DNA of 64,000 nt from GCA-002050365 sp964237235 (lineage in GTDB: Bacteria > Acidobacteriota > Blastocatellia > Pyrinomonadales > Pyrinomonadaceae), in assembly GCA_964237235.1 (NCBI GenBank), contig CAXSGY010000006.1, positions 62,001 to 126,000 of the forward strand, written 5' to 3'. Position 1 is the first letter of the stretch; every line of letters begins with the position of its first letter. A program made the position numbers and the translations under genes. The notes beneath the pieces are model-generated. The model saw nothing but the letters and a program-made list of their open reading frames with translations, had not been told where the DNA came from and ran no database searches. Positions 33,002-42,049 of this stretch are shown here, in pieces.

Positions 33002-35383
33002 TTATCCGAGAACAAAATGCAAGGTCGTATCGCCGAGCCGAATTTTATCGCCGTTCGTTAAAAGCTGCGGCTGATGCGGCTGCAGGCGACGCGTGTCGGC
33101 GACGACGGGCAAAATGTAAGTTCCGTTCGACGAGCCTAAATCTTCGACCATAAATTCGCTGCCTTCGCGCCAGATGCGGGCGTGGCGGCGCGAGATTTTC
33201 GTCTGCGGATCGTATTTCGACAAATCAACTTCGGGAAAAATATTCGATTGCGGATCGCGCCGACCGACGAGATTCGTTTCCTTTTCGAGCCGGAACGCGG
33301 GCAGCTCCAGTTCGCTCGTGCCGATGACCAAAAGCTGCGCCGTCAGAGGCACGGGCGAATAACTTTCCGAATGAACGCCCTGCTGCGCGAGCGGCTGTTT
33401 CGCGCCGCAGAACGCGCAGAACATATCGGTGGCGACGATTTTCTGTCCGCAGAATCCGCAAAAAACCGGCTGGTCGGACAAAGCGGCGGGCGACGGAGCT
33501 TCTTTAATTCCGTAGGTCAATCTGCCCGTTTTCTGCGCTTCGACATATTCATCAAGAGACTTTCGCATCGCGGCGGCGGATTCAAAACGTTTGTCGGCAC
33601 TATATTCGACCGCACGCATCAAAATTCTTTCCATCTGGTCGGAAAGCTGCGAATTGATCTGGCGCGGGCGCGGATGTTTCTGAAAATCGAAAATCAGCAG
33701 CGGATTGCTCTGCGGGTCTGCGCCGGTCAGAAGATGAAACATCGTCGAGCCTAAACTGTAAATGTCCGAACGCGATTCGACGTTGCCGCTGAATAATTCC
33801 GGCGGCGCGTAACCCATCGTGCCGACCGCCGTGACACCTTTTTCTTCTTTATTGACCCAACGCGCGATGCCAAAATCAATCAGCATCACGCGACCCGAAT
33901 TGCCGTCAATCATTATGTTGGCGGGTTTCAAATCGCGGTAAACAATCGGCGGCTGGCGGTTGTGCAGATAATCTAAAACGTCGGCAATCTGCAGAGACCA
34001 TTTGGCGACTTCCGCTTCGTCTATGCGGTTTTCGGGTGCAGAGCGCAGACGCGCCGCCAAATCGCCGCCCGAAATATATTTCATCACGAGGTAAAATCTT
34101 TCCTCTTTTTCGTCGTAAAAATAATCGTAAATCGTCGGAATCGCCGGATGATCGAGCGAAGTCAAAAGCAAAGATTCGCGCTTAAAATCGTTGACGGCTT
34201 TTTCCTGCTGCGCGTCTTCGATATAGGATTGCACCATTTCCTTGACGGCGCGCAGAACGCCGCCCAGATTTTTGTCCGAGGCGAGATAAACCGCGCCCAT
34301 TCCGCCGCCGCCGATTTTGCGGACGATTTCATAACGCCCGTTCAAAACCGTGCCTTCGTCGAGTGGCTTGAGCTTGGCTTTGCCTTTGCCGCCCGTGTCG
34401 CTCGTGCCGATGTTCGGCTTGGTAAACGAACGCTCTTCCTGACTCTCAGAAAATTTTTGCGCGGCTGGAAAACTTTCCGCCGGAGTCTTCGCCGCGGGCG
34501 CGAAATCTTCGGACGGCTCTTTTTTCTCCATAATGCTGACCGAATCGAACCGCGAAGGCGGCGGCGTTTCCGCCTCGGGCAATTCCATTTCGGGCATCGC
34601 AATTGGAGCTTCGGCAAACGCCGAACTTCGATCAGCGATCAAATCCGACGGCGCGATTTCCTTCAACGGCGCGGAGGAAAAATCGTCTTCAACTTTCGAC
34701 GCATCTTCATCAAACGCTTTTTCCGGTTCGTCCGCCGACAAAATTTCCTTGACCGGCGTTTCGTCGTAAGACATTAAATCCGATTCGGTAACGGATTTTT
34801 CGACGCTCTCATTCGCGCTCGATTCAATTTTCGAACTCTCCGGCGTGGCGGTAAAATTTTGCACGAGCGGATTGACCGTTTTAAGAACTTTCTGCTGTTC
34901 GCTTGCCTGGTTTTCGATTTTTTCCGGTTTTCCCGATAAATTTTCCGACCAATCCGTATCATCCGCTTCGTCGGCGAAAAGCGTTTCCATTTTCTTTAAT
35001 TCTTCGTCGGAAACGTCTTTTGCCGGCGCGGCGGTTTGCAAAACTTCCGCCGGAACGTTAACCGATTCGGTCTTTACGTCAAAATTTTCTTCAGTTTTAC
35101 CCTTTGTAAAAGCGTCGGTTTTCTGATCGGCGATTTTGCCGGAGGTTTGACTGATTGACGAATTTAACGCGGCTTCGTTTTCCGCGAAACTCGCTTCGGC
35201 AGGTTTTACTTCATCTGACTTTTCAGCATTTTCCGACGCGGGTTTATCGATGGCGATGGTTTTGCTCATCGAATCGTCTTCCACTTCGCCGCCGACAGAC
35301 ATCGGCGGAAGAGAAATTCCGCAAAAGGGACAAAAAATATCATTTTCGGCGACCTTCTCGCCGCACTCGTAACAATAAATCAT
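33002..35383 (-). CDS. Ser/Thr protein kinase with two zinc ribbons and a C-terminal FHA domain
   Basis: 793 residues, no TM helix. A zinc ribbon opens the protein (CYECGEKVAENDIFCPFCG). A low-complexity acidic linker covers about 30-340. A complete Hanks-type kinase spans about 350-620: glycine loop KIGGGGMGAVYLA, catalytic YRDLKPANIM (Asp near residue 482), LIDFGIARW and GTMGYAPPEL. A second zinc ribbon (FCGFCGQKIVATDMFCAFCG) at about 650 precedes an FHA domain at about 690-793 (NLVGRRDP, SRRHARI, DLGSSNGTYI). The FHA may bind the autophosphorylated linker. The paired zinc ribbons are uncommon on bacterial kinases. It has its cognate phosphatase candidate two genes downstream. Confidence 0.93.
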   Translation of the reverse strand: MIYCYECGEKVAENDIFCPFCGISLPPMSVGGEVEDDSMSKTIAIDKPASENAEKSDEVKPAEASFAENEAALNSSISQTSGKIADQKTDAFTKGKTEENFDVKTESVNVPAEVLQTAAPAKDVSDEELKKMETLFADEADDTDWSENLSGKPEKIENQASEQQKVLKTVNPLVQNFTATPESSKIESSANESVEKSVTESDLMSYDETPVKEILSADEPEKAFDEDASKVEDDFSSAPLKEIAPSDLIADRSSAFAEAPIAMPEMELPEAETPPPSRFDSVSIMEKKEPSEDFAPAAKTPAESFPAAQKFSESQEERSFTKPNIGTSDTGGKGKAKLKPLDEGTVLNGRYEIVRKIGGGGMGAVYLASDKNLGGVLRAVKEMVQSYIEDAQQEKAVNDFKRESLLLTSLDHPAIPTIYDYFYDEKEERFYLVMKYISGGDLAARLRSAPENRIDEAEVAKWSLQIADVLDYLHNRQPPIVYRDLKPANIMIDGNSGRVMLIDFGIARWVNKEEKGVTAVGTMGYAPPELFSGNVESRSDIYSLGSTMFHLLTGADPQSNPLLIFDFQKHPRPRQINSQLSDQMERILMRAVEYSADKRFESAAAMRKSLDEYVEAQKTGRLTYGIKEAPSPAALSDQPVFCGFCGQKIVATDMFCAFCGAKQPLAQQGVHSESYSPVPLTAQLLVIGTSELELPAFRLEKETNLVGRRDPQSNIFPEVDLSKYDPQTKISRRHARIWREGSEFMVEDLGSSNGTYILPVVADTRRLQPHQPQLLTNGDKIRLGDTTLHFVLG

Positions 35384-35400
35384 TTTTTTAGTTTGCCAAT

Positions 35401-35988
35401 TTATTGATTGATATTAAAACGCAAAAAAGTTTTGCCGACGATAATCTCGTCGCCGTTTTTGAGCAGATGCGAATTGCCGGGAATAAGCCGCCGCCCGCGA
35501 TTGATAAACGTGCCGTTGGTCGAGCCTAAATCTTCAATCGCGTATTGCCCTTCGCTATGCAAAATTCGCGCGTGGCGGCGCGAAACTTTGGCTTCCGGGT
35601 CGTGTCTGTCCAAATCAACGTCGGGAAAAATTCCGTTGTCGGCATCCCAGCGTCCGATTAACGCTTCGTCCGCCGCAATCGGAAATTCCGAGCCGATTGA
35701 TTCGCCGCGCTCGATGGTTAAACTGGCGTGGACGTTTTTCTTCGGCGGCGACTGGCTTTTCGTAAAAGATTTTTCGGCTTCCCTGATGACTTCGGCGATA
35801 GACGGAATGCCGACCGACGTAATGTTCGACGATTGAAAGACCGGCGCGTCGGACATCTGCGTCTGAAAGCCCGCCGCGTTGCCGTTTTCAATTTCCGCGC
35901 CGTTGAATTTGCCGAGCGTCGCGCCGCATTCGTCGCAAAATTGCGATTGGTCAAGATTATTCGCTCCGCACGTTTGACACTTTATCAT
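35401..35988 (-). CDS. Zinc-ribbon and FHA domain protein
   Basis: About 195 residues. An N-terminal zinc ribbon (MIKCQTCGANNLDQSQFCDECG) is followed by a linker and a C-terminal FHA domain at about 95-195 (ALIGRWDADNG, KVSRRHARI, EDLGSTNGTFINRG). The FHA is very like the one on the neighbouring kinase, including the inserted PDVDLDRHDPEAKVSRRH. The start could also be GTG at 36000, which adds four residues; ATG at 35988 gives the same compact N-terminus as the kinase. It is the first gene of the signalling block, 17 nt before the kinase. A phosphothreonine-reading adaptor for that kinase is a reasonable inference. Confidence 0.88.
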   Translation of the reverse strand: MIKCQTCGANNLDQSQFCDECGATLGKFNGAEIENGNAAGFQTQMSDAPVFQSSNITSVGIPSIAEVIREAEKSFTKSQSPPKKNVHASLTIERGESIGSEFPIAADEALIGRWDADNGIFPDVDLDRHDPEAKVSRRHARILHSEGQYAIEDLGSTNGTFINRGRRLIPGNSHLLKNGDEIIVGKTFLRFNINQ

Positions 35989-36249
35989 TGGCTCTGACAC
36001 AAGCTTTTAAGCTATTCCGATTTTGACAATCACAGTTTAACCCGAATTTTCTTTATCGTAAATCGTAGATGGCGCGTCGAGATTCGTCAACAGCAATTTA
36101 CCGGATTTTTTTTAGCGACCGGAAATTGTTTTTTGAAACTCTTTCGACCGTTTTGACGTAGAAAATCTTGACGCGGACAATCTGTATTATTTGCGTTATT
36201 CTGATTCAATTAAATCAAAAACTTCGCGCATTTAGAGGAACGAGAAACT

Positions 36250-37833
36250 ATGGCTTTAAGCCGCAAATCAAAAATCATTATCGGCGCGTCAGCCGCCGTT
36301 GTATTAGCTATTGTTATTATCGCCAGCGTTTTTGCGACGCGCAAAGACACGCCCGAAGTAACGGTCGTCAAAGTCGAGCCGCGCAAGGAACTGCGCTCGA
36401 CCGTGACGAGTTCCGGCGAAGTGCGCCCGATTCAGTTTATGAATCTGACGAGCGAAGTGCAGGGACGCATTGACGATATTTACGTCAAAGAAGGCGACAA
36501 GGTGAAAGCCGGCACGCCGCTCGTCAAGCTCGACCCGACGCAGCTGCAGTCCGGCACGGACGCGCAGCTCGCCGCTTATCAGGCTTCGCAAAACGATTTG
36601 CAGTCGTCGCGTTCGCAGGTTTCGGCGGCGCAAAATCAATTATCGCAAGCCGAGCAGAGCTTGAACGCTTCGCAGGCGGCGGTTGATACGGCTTTGCAGC
36701 AAGTCGCGTCGGCGCGCCAACAAGTTGTTTCTTCGCAAACCGATGTAGATAAAGCGCAGGTTGATTTGACGACGGCGCAGAGAGAATTAACCCGCACGAC
36801 GAATCTGGTCGAATCGGGCGTTGAATCCAGGTTTAATCTCGACGCGGCGAAGGACCGCGTGGCGACGGCGCAGGTCGCGCTCCGCAACGCGCAGGCACGG
36901 CTCAAATCGCAGCAGCTCGCCATCAACGAAGCGAACGCCCGCGTCAACGAAGCCAGAGCGCGCGCCAAACAGCAGGAAGTTACCGTCAAAGATGCGCGGC
37001 GCGGCATCGAAACCGCAAATTTAAACGCCGATTCGAGCGCGAAACGTTCAGAACAGCAAGCCGCCGTTTTAAGCGGACAGCAGAAACAGCGCGACAAAAC
37101 TTTAGTTACCGCGCCGATCAACGGCGTGATCGCCGAGATTCCCTCGAAAGTCGGAACATTCGCCGTCGCCGGTTTTTCGACGACCGCGCTTTTGACGATT
37201 GCCGATATGTCAACGGTCAACGTCGAAGTCAAGGTTGATGAAACCGAAATTGATAAAGTCGAAGTCGGACAGCCAGTCAAAGTTAAAGTTGACGCGTTCG
37301 GCGAACGCGAAATCGTCGGCAAGGTCACGCAGAAAACGCCGCTCGCCGTCGGCAAATCGCAAACTTCCGGCGGACTTTCAACCAATATCAATGTGCAGGA
37401 AGCCAAAGAATTTCGCGTTATTATCGAGTTGCTCGATATGCCCGAAGAAGTGCGCGACGGTTTGCGCCCGGGAATGAGCGCGACCGCCATCATTACGACG
37501 AAAACGCAGGAAAACGTGCTGACTGTGCCGCTTCAAGCCGTCATCGAGAAAAAGCCCGAAGCCGCGCCGTCGCCGACCATCGTCGGAGACTCGGACGCGA
37601 CCGCCGACAAGCCGAAGACAATCAAAGGCGTGTATGTTCTCGAGGGTAATAAAACAAAATTCGTCGAAGTCGAAACCGGCATCACCGGCGAATCGGACAT
37701 TCAAATCACCGGCGGACTTTCCGAAGGTCAGGAAGTCGTCACCGGACCGAGCCGCGTTTTGAACACCTTAAAAGAAGGAGCCGTCGTCAAAAGGCAAACC
37801 AAAAAAGAAGGCGCGGAGACGGCGAGCAAATAA
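36250..37833 (+). CDS. MacA/HlyD-type periplasmic adaptor of an ABC exporter
   Basis: 527 residues. A single N-terminal TM anchor (IIIGASAAVVLAIVIIASVF) precedes a barrel-sandwich half motif (RSTVTSSGEVRP, GRIDDIYVKEGDKVKAGTPLVKLD). A long coiled-coil hairpin rich in Gln, Ala and Ser fills about 95-270, much longer than in E. coli MacA. The second half of the lipoyl domain (TLVTAPINGVIAEI) and the beta-barrel domain follow. It bridges the inner-membrane ABC transporter encoded next to an outer-membrane channel that is not in this window. It leads the operon with the ATPase and two permeases. Confidence 0.92.
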   Translation: MALSRKSKIIIGASAAVVLAIVIIASVFATRKDTPEVTVVKVEPRKELRSTVTSSGEVRPIQFMNLTSEVQGRIDDIYVKEGDKVKAGTPLVKLDPTQLQSGTDAQLAAYQASQNDLQSSRSQVSAAQNQLSQAEQSLNASQAAVDTALQQVASARQQVVSSQTDVDKAQVDLTTAQRELTRTTNLVESGVESRFNLDAAKDRVATAQVALRNAQARLKSQQLAINEANARVNEARARAKQQEVTVKDARRGIETANLNADSSAKRSEQQAAVLSGQQKQRDKTLVTAPINGVIAEIPSKVGTFAVAGFSTTALLTIADMSTVNVEVKVDETEIDKVEVGQPVKVKVDAFGEREIVGKVTQKTPLAVGKSQTSGGLSTNINVQEAKEFRVIIELLDMPEEVRDGLRPGMSATAIITTKTQENVLTVPLQAVIEKKPEAAPSPTIVGDSDATADKPKTIKGVYVLEGNKTKFVEVETGITGESDIQITGGLSEGQEVVTGPSRVLNTLKEGAVVKRQTKKEGAETASK

Positions 37834-37847
37834 AACTGTGAAAATTA

Positions 37848-37921
37848 TTAGCCGCGAATAACACGAATGAGACGAATTATTTTTCATTTTAATTCGTCTC
37901 ATTCGTGTTATTCGCGGCTAA
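37848..37921. repeat. 32-bp perfect palindrome between adaptor and ATPase genes
   Basis: Arms 37848-37879 and 37890-37921 (TTAGCCGCGAATAACACGAA and on) are exact complements around a 10-nt loop. It fills the gap between two genes that should be co-transcribed, ends 7 nt before the ATPase ATG, and has no downstream T-tract. It therefore looks like an inserted palindrome that places a strong hairpin next to the ribosome site. Confidence 0.85.
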
Positions 37922-37928
37922 AAATATT

Positions 37929-38675
37929 ATGACGAACGAAAATCAAAATTATCCGAACAATAACCGAGGAAGCGTCACCGACGCGCCGCCGAACGCTCTG
38001 ATTTCGATGCGGAACATCTGGAAAACTTACCAGATGGGAACCGAACAGCTTCACGCTTTAAAAGGTGTCGAATTTGAAGTTCAGAAAGGCGAATATCTTG
38101 CCATCATCGGACCTTCGGGTTCCGGCAAATCCACTTTGATGAACTTGATCGGCTGTCTCGATTCGCCGAGCAAAGGTCAATACTGGATTAACGGCAATCT
38201 CGTTTCGGCGATGACCGACGACGAGCTGGCGACGATTCGCAACAAGGAAATCGGTTTCGTTTTTCAAACCTTTAATCTGCTCGCCCGCGCGACCGCTCTG
38301 CACAACGTCGAACTGCCGCTTATTTACGCCGGAATGAGCAGCGGCGAGCGGCAACAGCGCGCGAAGGACGTTTTATCTTCGGTCGAACTCGGCGACCGCA
38401 CGACGCATCGCCCGAACGAGCTTTCCGGCGGACAACGCCAGCGCGTCGCCATTGCCCGCGCGCTCGTCAATCATCCTTCGATTCTGCTCGCCGACGAACC
38501 GACCGGCGCGCTCGATTCAAAAACGAGCATCGAAATTATGTATCTGTTCGAGAAGCTGCACGCCGACGGCAACACGATTATTCTCGTCACGCACGAACCG
38601 GACATCGCCGAACGCGCGCACCGCGTCATCACGATTCGCGACGGCGAAATCGAAAAAGATGAACGAATAAAATAA
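37929..38675 (+). CDS. MacB-type ABC transporter ATPase subunit
   Basis: 248 residues from ATG 37929; the longer frame from 37905 starts inside the palindrome. Walker A GPSGSGKSTLMNLIG, Q-loop FVFQTFNLLARATALHNVELPL, signature ELSGGQRQRVAIARAL and Walker B SILLADEPTGALDSKTS are all present, as in the LolD/MacB/FtsE group. Here the ATPase is separate from the permease. Its stop overlaps the next start (TAATG). Confidence 0.95.
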   Translation: MTNENQNYPNNNRGSVTDAPPNALISMRNIWKTYQMGTEQLHALKGVEFEVQKGEYLAIIGPSGSGKSTLMNLIGCLDSPSKGQYWINGNLVSAMTDDELATIRNKEIGFVFQTFNLLARATALHNVELPLIYAGMSSGERQQRAKDVLSSVELGDRTTHRPNELSGGQRQRVAIARALVNHPSILLADEPTGALDSKTSIEIMYLFEKLHADGNTIILVTHEPDIAERAHRVITIRDGEIEKDERIK

Positions 38676-39385
38676 TGGAAGATGTGCCGATATACGTCTC
38701 GCTCGGTTTTATTCTGACGACTTTTTTGACGGTCGGCATTTTTCTTTACGCGGCGAAACGCGGCGCGTTCGGCTCACAGACGACAAAAATTCTCAGTTTT
38801 CTCGTTCCCTTCTGGCTTGTTTTGCAAGCGGTTCTGGCAATCTTCGGATTTTACACGAAAACCGACGCGCTGCCGCCGCGCTTGCCGATTTTTGCAATTC
38901 TGCCCGCGCTTTTAACTATTTTCGCGCTGTTCATTTTCGCCCGCAAAAATTTCGTCGAACGTTTGCCGCTCAAAGCTCTGACGATGCTGCACGTCATCAG
39001 AATTCCGGTCGAACTCGTCCTTTTATGGCTTTTTCAAGCCGGACAGGTTCCGCAACTGATGACTTTTGAAGGCAGAAATTTCGACGTTCTGTCGGGTTTG
39101 AGCGCGCCGTTTATTTATTGGCTGGCGTTTCGCGGCGGAAAAATCAATCGTCGGCTTCTGATTATTTGGAACGTTTTCGCGCTCGGACTGCTTTTCAACA
39201 TCGTCGTCAACGCGGTTTTGTCGTTCCCTTTTCCGTTTCAGCAATTCGCCTTCGACCAGCCGAACCGCGCTCTTTTGTATTTTCCGTTTCAATGGCTGCC
39301 CTCGATTGTCGTTCCAATCGTTTTGTTTTCTCACCTGGCGAGTCTCTGGAATTTGCTTTTCGATGATAAAATAAAAACCCGGTAA
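38675..39385 (+). CDS. Polytopic membrane protein of unknown function in the MacAB operon
   Basis: 236 residues with about seven hydrophobic helices (for example VSLGFILTTFLTVGIFLYAA and IFAILPALLTIFALFIFA). There is no family motif that I recognise. The ATG shares one base with the ATPase stop codon, which implies translational coupling, and the first permease gene follows after 32 nt. An accessory role in the exporter is possible; insertion into the operon without functional link cannot be excluded. Confidence 0.7.
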   Translation: MEDVPIYVSLGFILTTFLTVGIFLYAAKRGAFGSQTTKILSFLVPFWLVLQAVLAIFGFYTKTDALPPRLPIFAILPALLTIFALFIFARKNFVERLPLKALTMLHVIRIPVELVLLWLFQAGQVPQLMTFEGRNFDVLSGLSAPFIYWLAFRGGKINRRLLIIWNVFALGLLFNIVVNAVLSFPFPFQQFAFDQPNRALLYFPFQWLPSIVVPIVLFSHLASLWNLLFDDKIKTR

Positions 39386-39417
39386 AGTTTTGCCGCGTAT
39401 AAGCATCAAAACAAACG

Positions 39418-40653
39418 ATGAATTTTTCTGATACTTTAAAATTGGCTTTCGATGCGATTTGGGCGCACAAGCTGCGCTCTTTTCTGACGCTTTTGGGAAT
39501 GATTATCGGGGTAACGGCATTTATGGTCGTGCTGTCGCTGCTGCAGGGTTTTAATTCTTATGTTGACGAAAAAATCGCCGGCATCGGCTCGAATATCATC
39601 AGCGTACAGCGTTTCAGCTTCGACGATTTTAAGGATTCCGATACGCTGAACGAAGCGCAGAGGCGCAATAAGGAACTGGATTTTGAAGATTATCAATTTA
39701 TCAAAGATCACGCGCAGTTAATCGAACAAATCGGTATGCGCGCGGGCGCGATGAATGTTGACGTTAAAAACGGCGATATAAAAATGGAAGACGTGCGCGT
39801 CAGCGGTTCGGAGCCGGTTATCGGCGAAATCGAAAAGCTCGACGTTGCCGAAGGCAGATATTTTACCGAAACGGAAAACAGTAACGCGATGCGCGTCGCC
39901 TATATCGGCGCGGATGTCGCCGACAAACTTTTTCCGTTCGGCTCGGCTATCGGCGAAGAGCTTTCGATTCGCGGCATTCCGTATCGCGTCATCGGCGTGC
40001 AAACCGCCAAAGGAACGGTTTTCGGTCAGCCGCAGGACATTTTTATACAGCTTCCTTTGAAAACCTACGGCTCGAATTTCGGCGGATTCAAATATAATCG
40101 CTATCTTTATTACGAAGCCGTGCCGCGCGCAAATGCCAGCATCGCCGATACGGTTGACGAAATGCGCACGCTTTTGCGAATCAAACGCCGTCTGACGACC
40201 GACGAAAAAGATAATTTCGGCATCGTTACGCCCGACGCGATTACGGGCATCCGCGACCGCATTTTAGGTCCGGTATTTCTCGTTATTCTGGCGGTTCCGT
40301 CCATCGCGCTCATCGTCGGCTCGATTGTGATTATGAATATAATGCTCGTCGCCGTAACCGAACGCACGAAGGAAATCGGCATCAGGAAAAGTCTGGGCGC
40401 GCGGCAGGCTGATATTTTGAAACAATTTTTGCTCGAAGCGGCGACGCTTTCGGTCATCGGCGGAACGGTCGGCTTGATTATCGCCGAGCTTTTGGGAGTC
40501 ATCATCACCAAATTTGTTTTCCAGACGAAAATTCCCGTCTGGGCAATCGTGATGGCAATCGGCGTGTCGGCGGCGGTCGGCATTCTCGCCGGACTTTTTC
40601 CCGCGTGGAAAGCGGCGCGTCTCGACCCGATTGAAGCGTTACGCGCAGACTAA
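39418..40653 (+). CDS. MacB/FtsX-type ABC transporter permease 1
   Basis: 411 residues. The N-terminal helix (HKLRSFLTLLGMIIGVTAFMVVLSLL) is followed by a large periplasmic MacB_PCD domain (about 50-270). Three C-terminal helices carry the FtsX signature (VGSIVIMNIMLVAVTERTKEIGIRKSLGA, then FPAWKAARLDPIEALRAD). It should couple ATP hydrolysis to movement of a substrate through the adaptor. It is closely related in layout to the next gene, so the transporter may be a heterodimer. Confidence 0.93.
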   Translation: MNFSDTLKLAFDAIWAHKLRSFLTLLGMIIGVTAFMVVLSLLQGFNSYVDEKIAGIGSNIISVQRFSFDDFKDSDTLNEAQRRNKELDFEDYQFIKDHAQLIEQIGMRAGAMNVDVKNGDIKMEDVRVSGSEPVIGEIEKLDVAEGRYFTETENSNAMRVAYIGADVADKLFPFGSAIGEELSIRGIPYRVIGVQTAKGTVFGQPQDIFIQLPLKTYGSNFGGFKYNRYLYYEAVPRANASIADTVDEMRTLLRIKRRLTTDEKDNFGIVTPDAITGIRDRILGPVFLVILAVPSIALIVGSIVIMNIMLVAVTERTKEIGIRKSLGARQADILKQFLLEAATLSVIGGTVGLIIAELLGVIITKFVFQTKIPVWAIVMAIGVSAAVGILAGLFPAWKAARLDPIEALRAD

Positions 40654-40654
40654 T

Positions 40655-40705
40655 TTCAGTCAGCAGTTATCATTTTGCTTAATAACTGCTAACTGCTGAC
40701 TGCTA
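40655..40705. repeat. Short inverted repeat between the two permease genes
   Basis: CAGTCAGCAGTTAT is mirrored by ATAACTGCTAACTGCTGACTG about 20 nt later, with iterated AACTGCT units. It fills the 58-nt gap between two co-oriented genes and has no T-tract. Confidence 0.5.
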
Positions 40706-40711
40706 ACTGAT

Positions 40712-41974
40712 ATGAGATTTCTAGGCGTTACATTTATCGAGAATTTCAAGATGGCGTTCGCCACTTTGCGGTCGAATAAGCTGCGGTCGTTTTTGACGAT
40801 TGTCGGCGTGGTCATCGGCGTGATTACGGTAATGCTCATCTCTTCGATTATCAGCGGCATTGATACCGCCGTGACGAAGGAAGTCGAATCTTTCGGCACG
40901 AATTCGATTTTTCTATATAAATTTAAGATTGGTTTCACGACCGGCAAACGCTCGCGCGAAGAGCGTATGCGAAAGCCCTTAACGCTCGAAGATGCCGAAG
41001 CGTTAAATAAGCTGCCGACCGTCGAAGCGGCGATTCCGTTTCTCGACGTTTCGAGCAATCGCTGGGGCGCGAAAACGATGATTACCGGAAAAAACGGCAA
41101 ATCTTCATCATCGGTTCAGTTGAGCGGCACGTATCCGAACGTCGAAAAATCAACGAGTGAAGTTTTGATTGAAGGACGCTGGTTTACGCCAACCGAAACC
41201 GACGAGAAAAAAGATGTCGCCGTTATCGGTTCGGCGGTCGTCGAAGCATATTTTCCATACGAAGCACCGCTCGGCAAAACTTTGGAAATCGGCGGGCGCG
41301 AGTTTCTCGTGATCGGCGTTTTGCAGAAAAAGGAACAGCTTTTCGGCGGCGGCGGCGGCGACAACGACCAGAGCAACATCATTTATATGCCGATGGGTTC
41401 GGCGCAGCGCATCAAGCCGAATTCCGACGATTTATTTATTCTCGCCATCGCCAAAGTCGGAATGCTCGCACAGGCGAAAGACCAGGTGCAGGATTTACTG
41501 CGCGTCCGCCGCCAGGTTCAATTCGGCGCGGAGAATAATTTCAGTATGGAAACCGCCGACAGCATTATCGAAACCTTTCGCTCGATTACGCAATACGTCG
41601 CGCTGGCGATGGTCGTAATTTCGTCAATCGGCTTGATGATCGGCGGCATCGGCGTAATGAATATTATGCTCGTCTCCGTCACCGAACGAACCAGAGAAAT
41701 CGGCATTCGCAAAGCCATCGGCGCGAAACAATCGGACATTCTTCTGCAATTTTTAATCGAAGCGGCGACGTTGACCGGCTTCGGCGGTTTGGTCGGATTG
41801 TTAATCGGCTGGGCTTTAACGCTTTTAATCGCGCTCGTGTTTCCGTCTTACGTGCCGCTCTGGGCTCCGATCTTAGGCTTTTTCGCCAGCGTCGGCATCG
41901 GCATCGTTTTCGGATTGTTTCCGGCGTGGAAGGCGGCGCGGCTCGATCCGATTGAATCTTTGCGATATGAGTAA
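40712..41974 (+). CDS. MacB/FtsX-type ABC transporter permease 2
   Basis: 420 residues with the same four-helix layout as permease 1: SNKLRSFLTIVGVVIGVITVML, a periplasmic domain of about 220 residues, then GGIGVMNIMLVSVTERTREIGIRKAIGAKQ and FPAWKAARLDPIESLRYE. The periplasmic domain carries a Gly-rich loop (FGGGGGDNDQ). Two different permeases with one ATPase suggest a heterodimeric exporter of unknown substrate. Confidence 0.93.
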   Translation: MRFLGVTFIENFKMAFATLRSNKLRSFLTIVGVVIGVITVMLISSIISGIDTAVTKEVESFGTNSIFLYKFKIGFTTGKRSREERMRKPLTLEDAEALNKLPTVEAAIPFLDVSSNRWGAKTMITGKNGKSSSSVQLSGTYPNVEKSTSEVLIEGRWFTPTETDEKKDVAVIGSAVVEAYFPYEAPLGKTLEIGGREFLVIGVLQKKEQLFGGGGGDNDQSNIIYMPMGSAQRIKPNSDDLFILAIAKVGMLAQAKDQVQDLLRVRRQVQFGAENNFSMETADSIIETFRSITQYVALAMVVISSIGLMIGGIGVMNIMLVSVTERTREIGIRKAIGAKQSDILLQFLIEAATLTGFGGLVGLLIGWALTLLIALVFPSYVPLWAPILGFFASVGIGIVFGLFPAWKAARLDPIESLRYE

Positions 41975-41996
41975 ATTAATTGCAAATTCTTAAATC

Positions 41997-42032
41997 AAAA
42001 AAGACCGGCTGATTACAAGCCGGTCTTTTTCT
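41997..42032. terminator. Bidirectional terminator between permease 2 and the Yip1-like gene
   Basis: AAAAAAGACCGGCT, nine-base loop, AGCCGGTCTTTTT. It has A/T runs on both sides and serves the two converging genes. Confidence 0.88.
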
Positions 42033-42049
42033 TTGAAAAAAAATTAAAT

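Noticed and set aside
36636..37493. A 285-residue open frame on the minus strand inside the adaptor gene
   Set aside because: It is antisense to the coiled-coil part of the HlyD/MacA-type adaptor. The Ser/Thr/Cys-rich low-complexity product is the mirror of Ala/Gln/Asn codons.
38675..39385. Seven-helix protein as a rhodopsin or sterol-type receptor
   Set aside because: No Schiff-base Lys in a last helix and no family motif. Only the membrane topology is supported.
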